A stretch of DNA of 64,000 nucleotides from Cyanobacteria bacterium UBA3301 (GTDB taxonomy: Bacteria; Cyanobacteriota; Vampirovibrionia; Gastranaerophilales; Gastranaerophilaceae), in contig DESZ01000017.1 of the NCBI GenBank assembly GCA_002361485.1, forward strand, positions 2,073 through 66,072, read 5' to 3'. Under the pieces are notes generated by a model. That model ran no database searches. It was not told the origin of the DNA and worked only from the letters and a program-made list of their open reading frames with translations. The position numbers and the translations under genes are program-made. Shown in pieces: positions 8,023-16,433 of the stretch. Every line of letters starts with the position of its first letter. Position 1 is the first letter of the stretch.

Positions 8023-9161
8023 TAATTGCGAATAAGTTCTTGCGTTTTAATTCTTGTTTCTTTATCAATCTCAAAAATTTCGTCAATTGAAGGGTAGGCG
8101 GTCTTTATATGCTTTTCAAAAATTTGTGATGTGATTTTGTATATATCAAATAATTTAATTTTCCCGTCAAGAAAAGCCAAGACTGCCTCCTCATTTGCGG
8201 CATTTAAGCATACAGTTGAGCTTCCGCCGGTTTTGCCCGCATTATATGCTAGTTCTAAAGTCGGAAATTTTTTATAATCAGGCTTTTCAAAATCTAAATG
8301 TGCAATATCGGAAAAACTAAAACTCTTTGATTTTATCCCCTCAAATCTCTGCGGATAGCAAATAGCATATTGAATAGGTATGTGCATGCTCGGAATTCCC
8401 AATTGCGCAATAATACTGCCGTCTTTATACTCAATTGCAGAATGTACAATACTTTGCGGATGAATAACGACTTCTATATTTTCATAATTCATAGCAAACA
8501 AATGATGCGCTTCAATCACTTCCAAACCTTTATTCATAAGTGTTGCACTGTCTATGGTAATTTTTTTACCCATATTCCAGCGCGGATGTGAAAGCGCTTG
8601 TTCAACAGTCGCAGATTGCATATCTTGAATACTTTTTCTTAAAAACGGGCCTCCGCTTGCAGTTATAATAAGCTTATCAACATCTTCTCTGTTTTTTATA
8701 CACTGATGAATTGCGCAATGCTCACTATCAACAGGGATTATCTTGACCCCTTTTTCTTTTGCCTTATGCATAACAATATCACCAGCCATAACAAGTGTTT
8801 CTTTATTGGCAAGCGCAATATCAATACCGTTTTCAATAGCGGTTAATGTCGGTTTTAACCCTATTTTCCCCGATACCGCAACAAGAATTATATCGTTTTC
8901 CTTATCCGAACAAATTGTATTCAAACCATCCGCGCCATACAAAACTTTTGCTCCATACAATGTTTTTTCTTTGAATGTTTCATCTCCGATACAAACATAT
9001 TTCGGCTTAAATTTTTGTATTTGGGTTTTTAATAATTCGATATTTTTTCCTGCGGAAAGCGCAATTATTTCAAACTTATCCTGAAGTTTTTCAATAACTT
9101 CAAGCGCTTGCGTTCCAATCGAACCCGTTGAACCTAAAATGCTTATCTTTCTTCTTTCCAT
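8019..9161 (-). CDS. dxr: 1-deoxy-D-xylulose 5-phosphate reductoisomerase
   Basis: This enzyme makes 2-C-methyl-D-erythritol 4-phosphate with NADPH, the first committed step of the non-mevalonate isoprenoid pathway. The 380-residue length is normal. Visible signatures are the NADPH-binding 'GSTGSIGTQALEVI' (10-23), 'ANKETLVMAG', the metal-binding 'PVDSEHCAIHQC', 'TASGGPF' and 'HPRWNMGKKITIDSATLMNKGLE'. The gene stands alone, convergent with the DUF378 gene. Confidence 0.97.
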   Translation of the reverse strand: MERRKISILGSTGSIGTQALEVIEKLQDKFEIIALSAGKNIELLKTQIQKFKPKYVCIGDETFKEKTLYGAKVLYGADGLNTICSDKENDIILVAVSGKIGLKPTLTAIENGIDIALANKETLVMAGDIVMHKAKEKGVKIIPVDSEHCAIHQCIKNREDVDKLIITASGGPFLRKSIQDMQSATVEQALSHPRWNMGKKITIDSATLMNKGLEVIEAHHLFAMNYENIEVVIHPQSIVHSAIEYKDGSIIAQLGIPSMHIPIQYAICYPQRFEGIKSKSFSFSDIAHLDFEKPDYKKFPTLELAYNAGKTGGSSTVCLNAANEEAVLAFLDGKIKLFDIYKITSQIFEKHIKTAYPSIDEIFEIDKETRIKTQELIRNY

Positions 9162-9192
9162 AAAAAAATTATACCACGAGCCAAACCAAACG

Positions 9193-10914
9193 TTAAACCA
9201 ATTCTTTTTGAAGAATTTTTGCCTGTATGGTTTCTTTTATTACAGGAATTGCAAAATGGAAATTAGACCCTTTTTCTTCTTCACTATCACACCAAATTAC
9301 GCCCTTATGGGCTTTTATAAGCTGTTTTGCAATCGGAAGCCCCAAACCTGTTCCCCCGACTTTACGGGTTAGAGAATTTTCTATTTGAGTAAACATATCA
9401 AACGCACGTACAAGATTTTCAGGCTTTATCCCAATGCCCTCATCCATAACACTAACAACAATATAATCACCGTTTAAAGTCTTTAATTCATTTTCAAAAT
9501 AACTGTTTGCTGAAATAATATCAGAAGAATTTTTAAGTTCGGATTTTATTGTAATATGTTTTCCGCAAGGAGTAAATTTTATTGCGTTTGATACAAGATT
9601 TGTCAAAATTTGTTCCAATCTTTGTGAATCAGCATAAATCTCAGGCAAATCTGGCTGTTCAATCGTATCAAAAATAATCTCATGTTCTCTTGCAACACAG
9701 TCGAAATTGTTTTTAACATTTTCTATTACCGAATGTATATTCATAGTTTTATAATTAAATACCATTTTTCCGGCTTCGATTTTATTTATATCAAGAATAT
9801 CATTGATAATATGTGTCAAATTATTGACATTGCGCTTTGCCATATCAATAAATTTTGTTGCATTTTCGGACATATCCCCACATCTGCCGCCGGATAAAAT
9901 AGAGAGCGCATTTTTTATCGGCGTTAACGGAGTTCGCAATTCATGGGAAACAATTGAGATAAAGTCAGATTTTACCTGTTCTAATTTTTCAAGCTCTTTG
10001 TTTTTTTCGCTGATTTTATTGTATAAACAAGCACTTTTTAACGGTAAAGAAACCTGTCTTATAATTGTTTGAAAATATGCAGCATCATCCGTTGTAAACG
10101 ATTTTTTCTTAAAGATTTCTATACACCCGAAAAACTGCTCGCCCAAATCTATCGGCGCAAATAAATTATCATATTCAAAAATTGTAAACGGATGTTTTTC
10201 ATTCGGATTTTTTACTTTTTTTATTACTTTTAAATTTTTCTCATCTGTTTCATAAGGTATATTCCTGTTTTCAAAAATTGATTTATAATTTGAAACAGCA
10301 CGAACTTTCAACGCTTCTATCAATTCCTCGGATACATCATATAAAGAATTAATAATAAGTATCGGTTCATTTTCAAAACCGAAAGATAATATGTAATTTA
10401 AATCAAAACTTAAGGATCTGTCCAAACCTTCGTTCATATAGGATAATAATTCTTTTATATCAAGTGTTCCTGCAAATTGAGAACTCGTATTATACAAAAC
10501 ATTTAATCTATACAAACTCTCAGCCATATCGCTGTTGCGAACAGATAATCTGTCAATATTTTCTTTTGTTTTTAATGCGGAATTTACCGTCAAATATATC
10601 AATTTATCACTATATGATTTTAAAATATATGAATTAACTGATTTAGATATTTCTTCATCAATTTCTACATCATCTGTCAATAAAAAAATGATAGCATTTT
10701 CAAGGATAGATTTTACTTTTTTTAAAATTAGAGTAAGATTCTGGAACGAAACATTCGCATCAAAAATAAACACATCTGCAGGATCTGTTTCTATTTTATC
10801 AAACAGTGTTGTCTCGGTACAGCAGTTTCCGAATGTATGGTATTTGTTATCAAAAAGTTTTTTGTACTTTTCTATAACATTATTATCTTCAGATACAAGT
10901 AATATATTCCCCAT
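9193..10914 (-). CDS. Sensor histidine kinase with N-terminal receiver-like and GAF-like domains
   Basis: A 573-residue cytoplasmic kinase with no transmembrane helix. Residues 1-120 resemble a response-regulator receiver with Asp52 at the expected phospho-acceptor position but a poorly conserved acidic pocket. Residues 140-300 resemble a GAF sensor. A short coiled coil leads to HisKA with the phosphorylated His324 in 'SHELRTP', then the ATPase domain with its N box ('NLVSNAIKFTP') and G boxes ('DEGIGI', 'GGTGLGLPIAKQL'). No partner regulator is adjacent; signal and output are unknown. Confidence 0.92.
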   Translation of the reverse strand: MGNILLVSEDNNVIEKYKKLFDNKYHTFGNCCTETTLFDKIETDPADVFIFDANVSFQNLTLILKKVKSILENAIIFLLTDDVEIDEEISKSVNSYILKSYSDKLIYLTVNSALKTKENIDRLSVRNSDMAESLYRLNVLYNTSSQFAGTLDIKELLSYMNEGLDRSLSFDLNYILSFGFENEPILIINSLYDVSEELIEALKVRAVSNYKSIFENRNIPYETDEKNLKVIKKVKNPNEKHPFTIFEYDNLFAPIDLGEQFFGCIEIFKKKSFTTDDAAYFQTIIRQVSLPLKSACLYNKISEKNKELEKLEQVKSDFISIVSHELRTPLTPIKNALSILSGGRCGDMSENATKFIDMAKRNVNNLTHIINDILDINKIEAGKMVFNYKTMNIHSVIENVKNNFDCVAREHEIIFDTIEQPDLPEIYADSQRLEQILTNLVSNAIKFTPCGKHITIKSELKNSSDIISANSYFENELKTLNGDYIVVSVMDEGIGIKPENLVRAFDMFTQIENSLTRKVGGTGLGLPIAKQLIKAHKGVIWCDSEEEKGSNFHFAIPVIKETIQAKILQKELV

Positions 10915-10993
10915 ACTTATATTTTAAATGGTCTGTAATATTTGGCAAGTTGTTAAAATTTTAGAAAAATTTAAATAAATAATATTATTTGTA

Positions 10994-11355
10994 GTTTATT
11001 TCTTTTCTTTTGTTTGCGAAGCAAAAGAAAAGAAATAAACCAAAGAAAAGAAAACTTCGCAGATTCCAATACTGCCGAAGGCAGTATTAGACCGCTTACG
11101 CGGTAATATTTGTTTTTGCCTATTCAGGCAAAAATCTCTCAGCGCGGCTAAAACTACGCCGCGCGTTTGTAAAATATTACGCATTAGGCGAACCGTCTTT
11201 TAGGTTCGCTAAGAGATTTTGTCTGTTAGGACAAAACGGCACGAAGTGCGGTGCGTCAGCACCTGCTGCGATGCCGACAGGCATTGCCGGAAATAGAGTG
11301 TTTTTCTTTTCCGTCTACTTTTCTTTTTGCATCGATATCAAAAAGAAAAGTAGAC
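10994..11355. repeat. 362-bp multi-hairpin palindromic element
   Basis: A GC-richer block made almost entirely of inverted repeats. Large perfect hairpins close both ends: 10994-11040 (19-bp arms, CTTTTCTTTTG type) and 11313-11355 (17-bp arms). In between are 11068-11088, 11091-11104, 11113-11134, 11142-11164, 11188-11209, 11217-11236, 11250-11263 and 11271-11284. Further long-range pairings exist (GTAATATTT at 11103 with AAATATTAC near 11172; AAAATCTCT with AGAGATTTT). I see no coding potential. It lies between the kinase promoter side and the phage-like cluster. Confidence 0.85.
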
Positions 11356-11559
11356 ATTGAGTGAAGAATAATAAAACTTCCGATAATATTATTTATGTTT
11401 ATTAGATTTTTTATAAAAATAATTTCAAGATAATGCAATTTTTTACATCATCAAAAAGCAAATATAATAATAAATAACGCCGACTCATTATCGGGAAAAT
11501 TCCCTAGGGAGAATTCCTGACTTTTCAAAAATTTAAAATCATATATACTAAATTTGTAA

Positions 11560-11661
11560 TCGGTTAAGGTTCACGCCCGAAGGCAACAAAAGCCTTTAAA
11601 GATAAAAATCTTTTGATGGTAAAAGCCGTTTGCCGGCCTGATAGAACGGGAGACTCTATCT
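11560..11661 (+). promoter_or_regulatory. Structured leader upstream of the phage-like cluster, class unknown
   Basis: The 100 nt before the ATG at 11662 contain successive short stems, among them AAAGAT-AAAA-ATCTTT and GATAGA-ACGGGAGAC-TCTATC, plus GGC/GCC pairings ('GCCGTTTGCCGGC'). The last hairpin places GGGAG, the likely ribosome binding site, in its loop just before the start codon. A candidate -10 box TATACT lies near 11547. I compared it from memory with glycine, c-di-GMP, SAM, TPP, cobalamin and guanidine riboswitches and could not match it convincingly. It could be a ribosome-access switch or an unrecognised motif. Confidence 0.45.
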
Positions 11662-12015
11662 ATGGGATATATTCATTGTTGCGGCGGTTTACGCAAGACA
11701 AGAAGTTTTGTTTTGGTTCCGTTGCAAGGTTATGTTGAATGCATTTTGGACTATTTGCCCAAATGCCCGCAATGCGGAAACATGATTCTTCAAATAACAA
11801 GAATAGATATTGATAACATTCTCACAAGTTTCAGGTACAAAAATAAATCTGCAAAAAGTTTTCTTAAAATCATAAGAAATAAAATATTGTACGAAATTGA
11901 AAACAAGGATTACTCAAAATGCAAAAAAGGAAAATTCTATCTTTATTACAACGAATACGGAGTTAAGAAAAGATGCTATACAAATATTTCAAACTTGAAA
12001 ATAGGTAAAAAATAA
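11662..12015 (+). CDS. Small zinc-ribbon protein at the head of the phage-like cluster
   Basis: A 117-residue basic protein. It has a CPQCG zinc-ribbon half near residue 36 and further cysteines (HCC at 5-7, SKC near 90, RC near 103) that could complete a metal site. The C-terminal half is Lys/Tyr-rich. Small zinc-ribbon proteins of this sort are common near phage and mobile-element regulatory genes, but I do not recognise this one. It is followed by a terminator at 12071-12097, so it forms its own short transcript behind the structured leader. Confidence 0.6.
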   Translation: MGYIHCCGGLRKTRSFVLVPLQGYVECILDYLPKCPQCGNMILQITRIDIDNILTSFRYKNKSAKSFLKIIRNKILYEIENKDYSKCKKGKFYLYYNEYGVKKRCYTNISNLKIGKK

Positions 12016-12070
12016 ATTCCCTTATATAATCTGAACCCCCTTTTTTATTTACTCTATCCAAGCTCATTTA

Positions 12071-12097
12071 AGGGGAGCAGTGCTATTTTGCTCCCCT
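12071..12097 (+). terminator. Rho-independent terminator
   Basis: AGGGGAGCA and TGCTCCCCT form a perfect 9-bp stem with a 9-nt loop, followed by CATTTTATT. It separates the 11662 gene from the LuxR-type regulator. Confidence 0.8.
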
Positions 12098-12183
12098 CAT
12101 TTTATTATGTGGAAATATTATTAAACAATCTGTAAAAAGCTTAATATAAGATATAAAAGGAATAAGAGTCAGAAGGAAGTTTA

Positions 12184-12402
12184 ATGAAGTTATCACCCAA
12201 GGAAAAGGATGTGTTAGCTCTAATTGCGCGCGGCTATTCAGATAAGGAAATGGCTGTAAAATTAAAAAATTCGATAAAAACCATCCAAACTCACACAGAA
12301 TCAATTTACAAAAAATTAAACGCTCGAAGCAGAGCGCACGCGGTATACATATACAAAGATCTTCATCCGAAATGGAGACCGACAAGGAGTATAAAAATTT
12401 GA
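12184..12402 (+). CDS. LuxR/GerE-type helix-turn-helix protein, DNA-binding domain only
   Basis: A 72-residue protein consisting almost only of a GerE-type HTH: 'LSPKEKDVLALIARGYSDKEMAVKL' and 'SIKTIQTHTESIYKKL'. There is no receiver or ligand domain, so it would act like GerE, as a stand-alone regulator. It starts the structural cluster, with GAAGGAAG before the ATG. Its TGA stop overlaps the TTG start of the amidase gene (TTGA), indicating coupled translation. A role in switching on the cluster is inference. Confidence 0.82.
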   Translation: MKLSPKEKDVLALIARGYSDKEMAVKLKNSIKTIQTHTESIYKKLNARSRAHAVYIYKDLHPKWRPTRSIKI

Positions 12403-12896
12403 AAAGAATTATTTTACATTGGAGCGCCGGAAGGTACTACCCGACATCTTTTGAAAAAAAATACTATCACTACTTAGTTGATAAAGAAGGTAATATCCAC
12501 ACAGGGGACTATTTACCCGAAGATAATCTTGATTGTACAGACGGCAAATACGCACAGCACACCGGCGGCGGGAATACGGGTTCAATAGGTGTGTGTATGT
12601 GTGGAATGTACGGATTTAAAAATTCAAAAGATGCGGGCGGATTCCCGATTACAAAAACACAGTTTGAATCTTGTATGAATTTTTGTGCAAAATTATGCAA
12701 AAAATATTCTATAAAAGTTTGTCCGTCAAATGTAATGACACACTACGAATTTGGTCAGGCAAATCCAAAATCGACAAGTTTTGGCAAAATAGATATTGTT
12801 TATCTTCCGCCGTATCCGTGGATTAGCAAAGAGGATGTCGGAAGTTTTATTCGTACAAAAATCAGATGGTATAAAGTTAAAAATTTCGGAGGTTAA
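12399..12896 (+). CDS. N-acetylmuramoyl-L-alanine amidase (phage endolysin, Amidase_2 type)
   Basis: The enzyme cleaves the bond between muramic acid and the peptide stem of peptidoglycan; in phages it opens the host wall. I choose the TTG at 12399 because AAGGAG lies 9 nt upstream and the product then starts 'KRIILHWSAG', as amidases do; the ATG at 12372 has no site. Zinc ligands fit His7, His115 ('MTHYEFG') and Asp132 ('KIDIVYLP'). 'QHTGGGNTGSIGVCMCGM' matches the family. At 165 residues it has no separate wall-binding domain. Confidence 0.88.
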   Translation: MKRIILHWSAGRYYPTSFEKKYYHYLVDKEGNIHTGDYLPEDNLDCTDGKYAQHTGGGNTGSIGVCMCGMYGFKNSKDAGGFPITKTQFESCMNFCAKLCKKYSIKVCPSNVMTHYEFGQANPKSTSFGKIDIVYLPPYPWISKEDVGSFIRTKIRWYKVKNFGG

Positions 12897-12900
12897 TTCT

Positions 12901-14421
12901 ATGGAAATCAATTATTTTAATTTATCCGGAGGGATAAATCAATCTTCAACAAAAACAGAACTTGGCGCTAATACAAAACTTTTATATTGGACAGATGCGG
13001 AAAATATCGAAATCCTTAATAACAAAGGCATTGTCAAACAAAAAGGAAATCAACTATTTATAGAATTGCCTGTTTCCGAAAAAATAACCGGCATGAAAGA
13101 AATGGAATCAGAGGGAAGATATAAGCTTGTAATAACGACAGAAAGCGGGAAAATATATGTCTATAACGATGCAAGCGGACAATTAACTCTTTTAGAAAAA
13201 ACTCTCGCGGGCACAAATATTCAATTTGTAAATTTTATGCGCGGGATGCTGATTGCATCGGAATCCGATAAAATGTTTTATTTAAAAGATAATGAAACCT
13301 TTGATATTGAAGATTGCAACCTGACGGATTTGGAAGGACAAACAGTATATCCCGATACAATCGCAATATATAAAGGACGTGTTTGGTGCGCAAAAGGTTC
13401 TACCATATATTATTCCGCGTTGGGTACTTACAATGATTTTACGACACAGGATGATGCAGGGTATATCAATGATTTTCATACTGATACTGCGGATATTATC
13501 GCAATGAATACTTATAAAGATTATCTTGCAATTTATAAAAAAGAACGTGTATATTTACTGTCAGGTTCAAACCCTGAAGATTTTGCAATAACACTTTTTG
13601 CAGATAAAGGCGCAACAAACAGAAACACCATCTTAAATGTTGATAACAAGCAATATTTTTTAAGCAATGGAATCTTTGCACTTGAACAAGTTGGAGAACT
13701 GAACCAAATACGCTTAGGCTCTGAAATCTCGCGCAACATAAAAGACGAATTTGAAAAATTCAGTATCACCAATTTGTCAAAAAGTTTTGCACTTCATTAT
13801 CCTCAAAAACATCAAATGTGGTATTTTTTCCCGTATTCCGAATCAAATTATATGAATACAATATGGATAAATGATTATGTTAATTACTCCTGGTATAAAA
13901 GAGTATTGCCCCAGCACACGATTTGCGCCGCAAATTTTAAATCAAACATATTAACTGCAGATGACGAAGGAAAAATATATTTGGAAGATTTTGGTTCAAC
14001 TTTTAATGGTGAAGCTATAAAATTTTTGTGGAAATCTCCATTTTTAGCATTGAGCGATATTCATCACAAAAAAATTATTGATGAATTCTATTTTATATTG
14101 GATGATGAATATAATAATAATTTCAAATTTTCCGTATATAAAGATTACGATTCTCACTACGAAGATGACAGAGAAGCTATTTACTCTATAACCCCTAACC
14201 AACTTGTATGGGCTGACGATGAAAGTCCGGATACAATTACATATCAATGGTCAACAGAAAATCACGACGCTCCCGTATGGTCAATAACATCTGATGTTTT
14301 GGAAAAAGCCGAAATATACGGAAGCTGTTACAGCGTGCAGCTTTGCGTACAAGGAAGTGATATATCTGAAAATTGTGCAATAATCGGGCTTCAATTTCGT
14401 GAGATTTATAATGACGACTAA
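12901..14421 (+). CDS. Phage tail/head-completion protein, P22 gp10-like candidate
   Basis: A 506-residue protein rich in beta strands with WD/propeller-like repeats ('KLVITTESGKIYVYNDASG', 'DYLAIYKKERVYLLSGSNPEDF'). Such proteins occur in short-tailed phages as tail-accessory or stabilisation factors, often with a portal and P22-type coat. The ATG at 12901 follows a CGGAGG site 4 bp after the amidase stop. The P22 gp10 comparison rests on fold impression and neighbourhood and was not verified by alignment. It could instead be a tail tube or adhesin-like component. Confidence 0.6.
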   Translation: MEINYFNLSGGINQSSTKTELGANTKLLYWTDAENIEILNNKGIVKQKGNQLFIELPVSEKITGMKEMESEGRYKLVITTESGKIYVYNDASGQLTLLEKTLAGTNIQFVNFMRGMLIASESDKMFYLKDNETFDIEDCNLTDLEGQTVYPDTIAIYKGRVWCAKGSTIYYSALGTYNDFTTQDDAGYINDFHTDTADIIAMNTYKDYLAIYKKERVYLLSGSNPEDFAITLFADKGATNRNTILNVDNKQYFLSNGIFALEQVGELNQIRLGSEISRNIKDEFEKFSITNLSKSFALHYPQKHQMWYFFPYSESNYMNTIWINDYVNYSWYKRVLPQHTICAANFKSNILTADDEGKIYLEDFGSTFNGEAIKFLWKSPFLALSDIHHKKIIDEFYFILDDEYNNNFKFSVYKDYDSHYEDDREAIYSITPNQLVWADDESPDTITYQWSTENHDAPVWSITSDVLEKAEIYGSCYSVQLCVQGSDISENCAIIGLQFREIYNDD

Positions 14422-14487
14422 AAATTTAACAAGATTACCGGACATTTTATAGTATATACATTTTGAAAAAGAAAGGAAAAAGTCAAA

Positions 14488-15387
14488 ATGACAGAATTTT
14501 CAACAACTTACTCCGATTTTATTCCTCAAATTTGGAGTCAAAAACTTGAACAAATGTTGAGCAAAAATTGCGTTATGATGCAATGCGTTAACAAAAATTG
14601 GGAAGGAGATATCAAACAACAGGGCGATAAAGTAAAAATTATTACCCCAGCCGAAGTATCCGTATCAACACTAACATCAGATGATATCACTTATGAAGCT
14701 CTTACCCCGTCTTCTCAAACATTAGAAATTAATCAAAGAAAATTCTTTGCCTTCAAAATTGATGATGTTGCAAAAGCTCAATCAAATATGGATATTATGG
14801 AAGCGCATTTAGCTAATGCAAAAAGAGCTATAGAAGAAGTACAAGACTCATATTTGCTTGCAATGCATACAAATGTCACACAGTCTAATACGGTAGGTTC
14901 TGAAGACAGTCCTGTTACTTTAGACAAATCAACTATTTATAAATATTTTGTAGAATTATCATTGGCACTAAAAAATTCAAATGCAGTTTATGCAGGGGTT
15001 AAACCTTGGGTTGTAATAAATCCGAATATTGAAGCTTACTTGCTGCAAAGCCCGGAATTTATTTCAGCACATAATGTTGCTGATAAAACATTAAGAGAAG
15101 GTTCCATAGGCAGAATAGCAGGCATGGACGTATTAGTAAGCACTAATTTAACAGAAGTTGATGATAAATATTACGTATTAGCCGGAACAAACGATGCCAT
15201 TACATTTGCTTCTCAATTAGCGAAAATCGAAAGTTTAAGAGATAAAGATTCGTTCTCTGATTTGGTTAGGGGCTTATATTTGTATGGTGCAAAAACCGTT
15301 CAACCTAAAGCTCTAGCAAAAATGATTGTTACGGCAGATACAACAATTGCATCGGAGCCGTCAGAAGAAGCTACACAAGCTCCTTAA
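14488..15387 (+). CDS. Phage major capsid (coat) protein, P22 gp5-like
   Basis: A 299-residue coat protein of the P22/gp5-type HK97-fold group. Typical features are the opening 'STTYSDFIPQIWSQKLEQMLSKN', 'GDKVKIITPAEVSV', 'QRKFFAFKIDDVAKAQ' and 'PWVVINPNIEAYLL', followed by 'VLVSTNL' and 'RGLYLYGAKTVQPKALAKM'. A GAAAGGAAA site precedes the ATG and a strong terminator follows the gene, as expected for the most abundant virion protein. It is uninterrupted and apparently functional. Confidence 0.85.
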   Translation: MTEFSTTYSDFIPQIWSQKLEQMLSKNCVMMQCVNKNWEGDIKQQGDKVKIITPAEVSVSTLTSDDITYEALTPSSQTLEINQRKFFAFKIDDVAKAQSNMDIMEAHLANAKRAIEEVQDSYLLAMHTNVTQSNTVGSEDSPVTLDKSTIYKYFVELSLALKNSNAVYAGVKPWVVINPNIEAYLLQSPEFISAHNVADKTLREGSIGRIAGMDVLVSTNLTEVDDKYYVLAGTNDAITFASQLAKIESLRDKDSFSDLVRGLYLYGAKTVQPKALAKMIVTADTTIASEPSEEATQAP

Positions 15388-15401
15388 TTCCATAAATGCA
15401 G

Positions 15402-15438
15402 AATGTACTCTTTTTAAACAGCTTAAAAAGAGTACATT
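15402..15438 (+). terminator. Strong terminator after the coat gene
   Basis: Perfect 16-bp arms (AATGTACTCTTTTTAA / TTAAAAAGAGTACATT) with a 5-nt loop and a short T run. The symmetric arms could also act on the opposite strand. Confidence 0.8.
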
Positions 15439-15466
15439 TTCACCCCAAAAAAATGAGGAAAAATAT

Positions 15467-15718
15467 ATGAAATTAAAATTAAGAGAAATTATTAATAAAT
15501 TGGCAAAAGAAGCAGTATTACACTCTGAAGAACTTCTCGGCTCAGGATGCGGTCAACAAAAAAAAGAAATGGCGATAAATTATGTAACAGAACGTTTGCC
15601 TTTTTCCGGTTTCGGGAAAAAGCTTGTCGCGATATTGTTGTCATGGCTCATCGATGATGCCGTAGAAGCCTCCGTTTCGTATTTGAATTCTTTGTCAAAT
15701 GAAAAAGGAGAAAATTAA
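15467..15718 (+). CDS. Small phage protein, possible holin (LL-H-like)
   Basis: An 83-residue protein. Residues 8-35 ('LAKEAVLHSEELLGSGCGQQKKEMAI') resemble the amphipathic segment of LL-H-type holin proteins. A hydrophobic helix follows ('GKKLVAILLSWLIDDAVEASV', about 53-73). Holins time lysis by puncturing the inner membrane for the amidase. No second transmembrane helix is present, so the lysis role is tentative. The start at 15467 has a TGAGGAA site. It is separated from the next gene by a single base. Confidence 0.55.
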   Translation: MKLKLREIINKLAKEAVLHSEELLGSGCGQQKKEMAINYVTERLPFSGFGKKLVAILLSWLIDDAVEASVSYLNSLSNEKGEN

Positions 15719-15719
15719 A

Positions 15720-16355
15720 ATGTTAAATCAATCTTTAAGCGGAATTTCACCCCAAGCCGTGACTCCGCAGATAAATTATGTTGATGTAATTCAACAACTT
15801 GAACAGGTTTTGAATGCCGATATTCAAAGGTTGCAGATGCTTATGCAGCAAGGCGTTATTACACAACAACAAGGACAATACTTTATGAACAATTTAGCTG
15901 ATACACAAAGAAAACTTAACTTGTGCAAGCAAAGCATACCATTGGAACAAAGTGCTGTTCAGCCTGTTGAAGAACAAATTCCGCAAAATCCTTTAGAGTT
16001 ATTCTCACAAGAAAATCCGGGATTTTTTGACAAAGACGGACGCGGTGATGTGTTAGATTACCTCAAAAATTTAGATGTGGACAAAGATGAAATTTCCAAA
16101 ATAGCAAAACTTGTAGAAAAATTAGAAGCTTCTGCAATAGACAGCTATTTGAAAAAATCCGCACACGAAAAATCATTAAATGACGAAAACTCGGCTGCAA
16201 AAAGCAAATTGACATCTTATGCACAAAATGCAACAACTGACAGCAATAATAACAGGATTTTCACGCGTGAGGAAATCGGCAAAATGTCCGGTGATGAATT
16301 TGCAAAAAATGAAAAATTGATAATGGAACAAGTCCGCCAAGGATTTATCAAATAG
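15720..16355 (+). CDS. Scaffold-like phage protein carrying the C-terminal TREEIG..S.DEF module
   Basis: A 211-residue hydrophilic, Gln-rich, helical protein next to the coat gene, the usual place of a scaffolding protein. Residues 1-75 are helical; 95-155 are acidic and helical ('DKDGRGDVLDYLKNLDVDKDE'). The last ~34 residues contain 'IFTREEIGKMSGDEFAKNEK' and end in 'MEQVRQGFIK'. In P22 the C-terminus of the scaffold binds the coat protein, so this tail is the likely coat-binding element. The same module ends the cassette proteins at 20755 and 26260. The scaffold identity is inference. Confidence 0.65.
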   Translation: MLNQSLSGISPQAVTPQINYVDVIQQLEQVLNADIQRLQMLMQQGVITQQQGQYFMNNLADTQRKLNLCKQSIPLEQSAVQPVEEQIPQNPLELFSQENPGFFDKDGRGDVLDYLKNLDVDKDEISKIAKLVEKLEASAIDSYLKKSAHEKSLNDENSAAKSKLTSYAQNATTDSNNNRIFTREEIGKMSGDEFAKNEKLIMEQVRQGFIK

Positions 16356-16371
16356 TTTTTATGCAAATATT

Positions 16372-16420
16372 GTTTGGGTTTAAGGGGTGAGGTTTTCTCC
16401 CCTTTTGCCCGAACTCAAAC
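16372..16420 (+). terminator. Hairpin between scaffold-like and head-completion genes
   Basis: A long nested stem: GTTTG.GTT pairs with GAAC.CAAAC, enclosing AAGGGG/CCCCTT. The T run after it is weak, so it may be an RNA-processing or partial termination site. Confidence 0.5.
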
Positions 16421-16433
16421 AAAGGAGAACTCA

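Noticed and set aside
10996..11438. Two minus-strand frames over the multi-hairpin element
   Set aside because: Composition follows the inverted repeats; no protein-like pattern.
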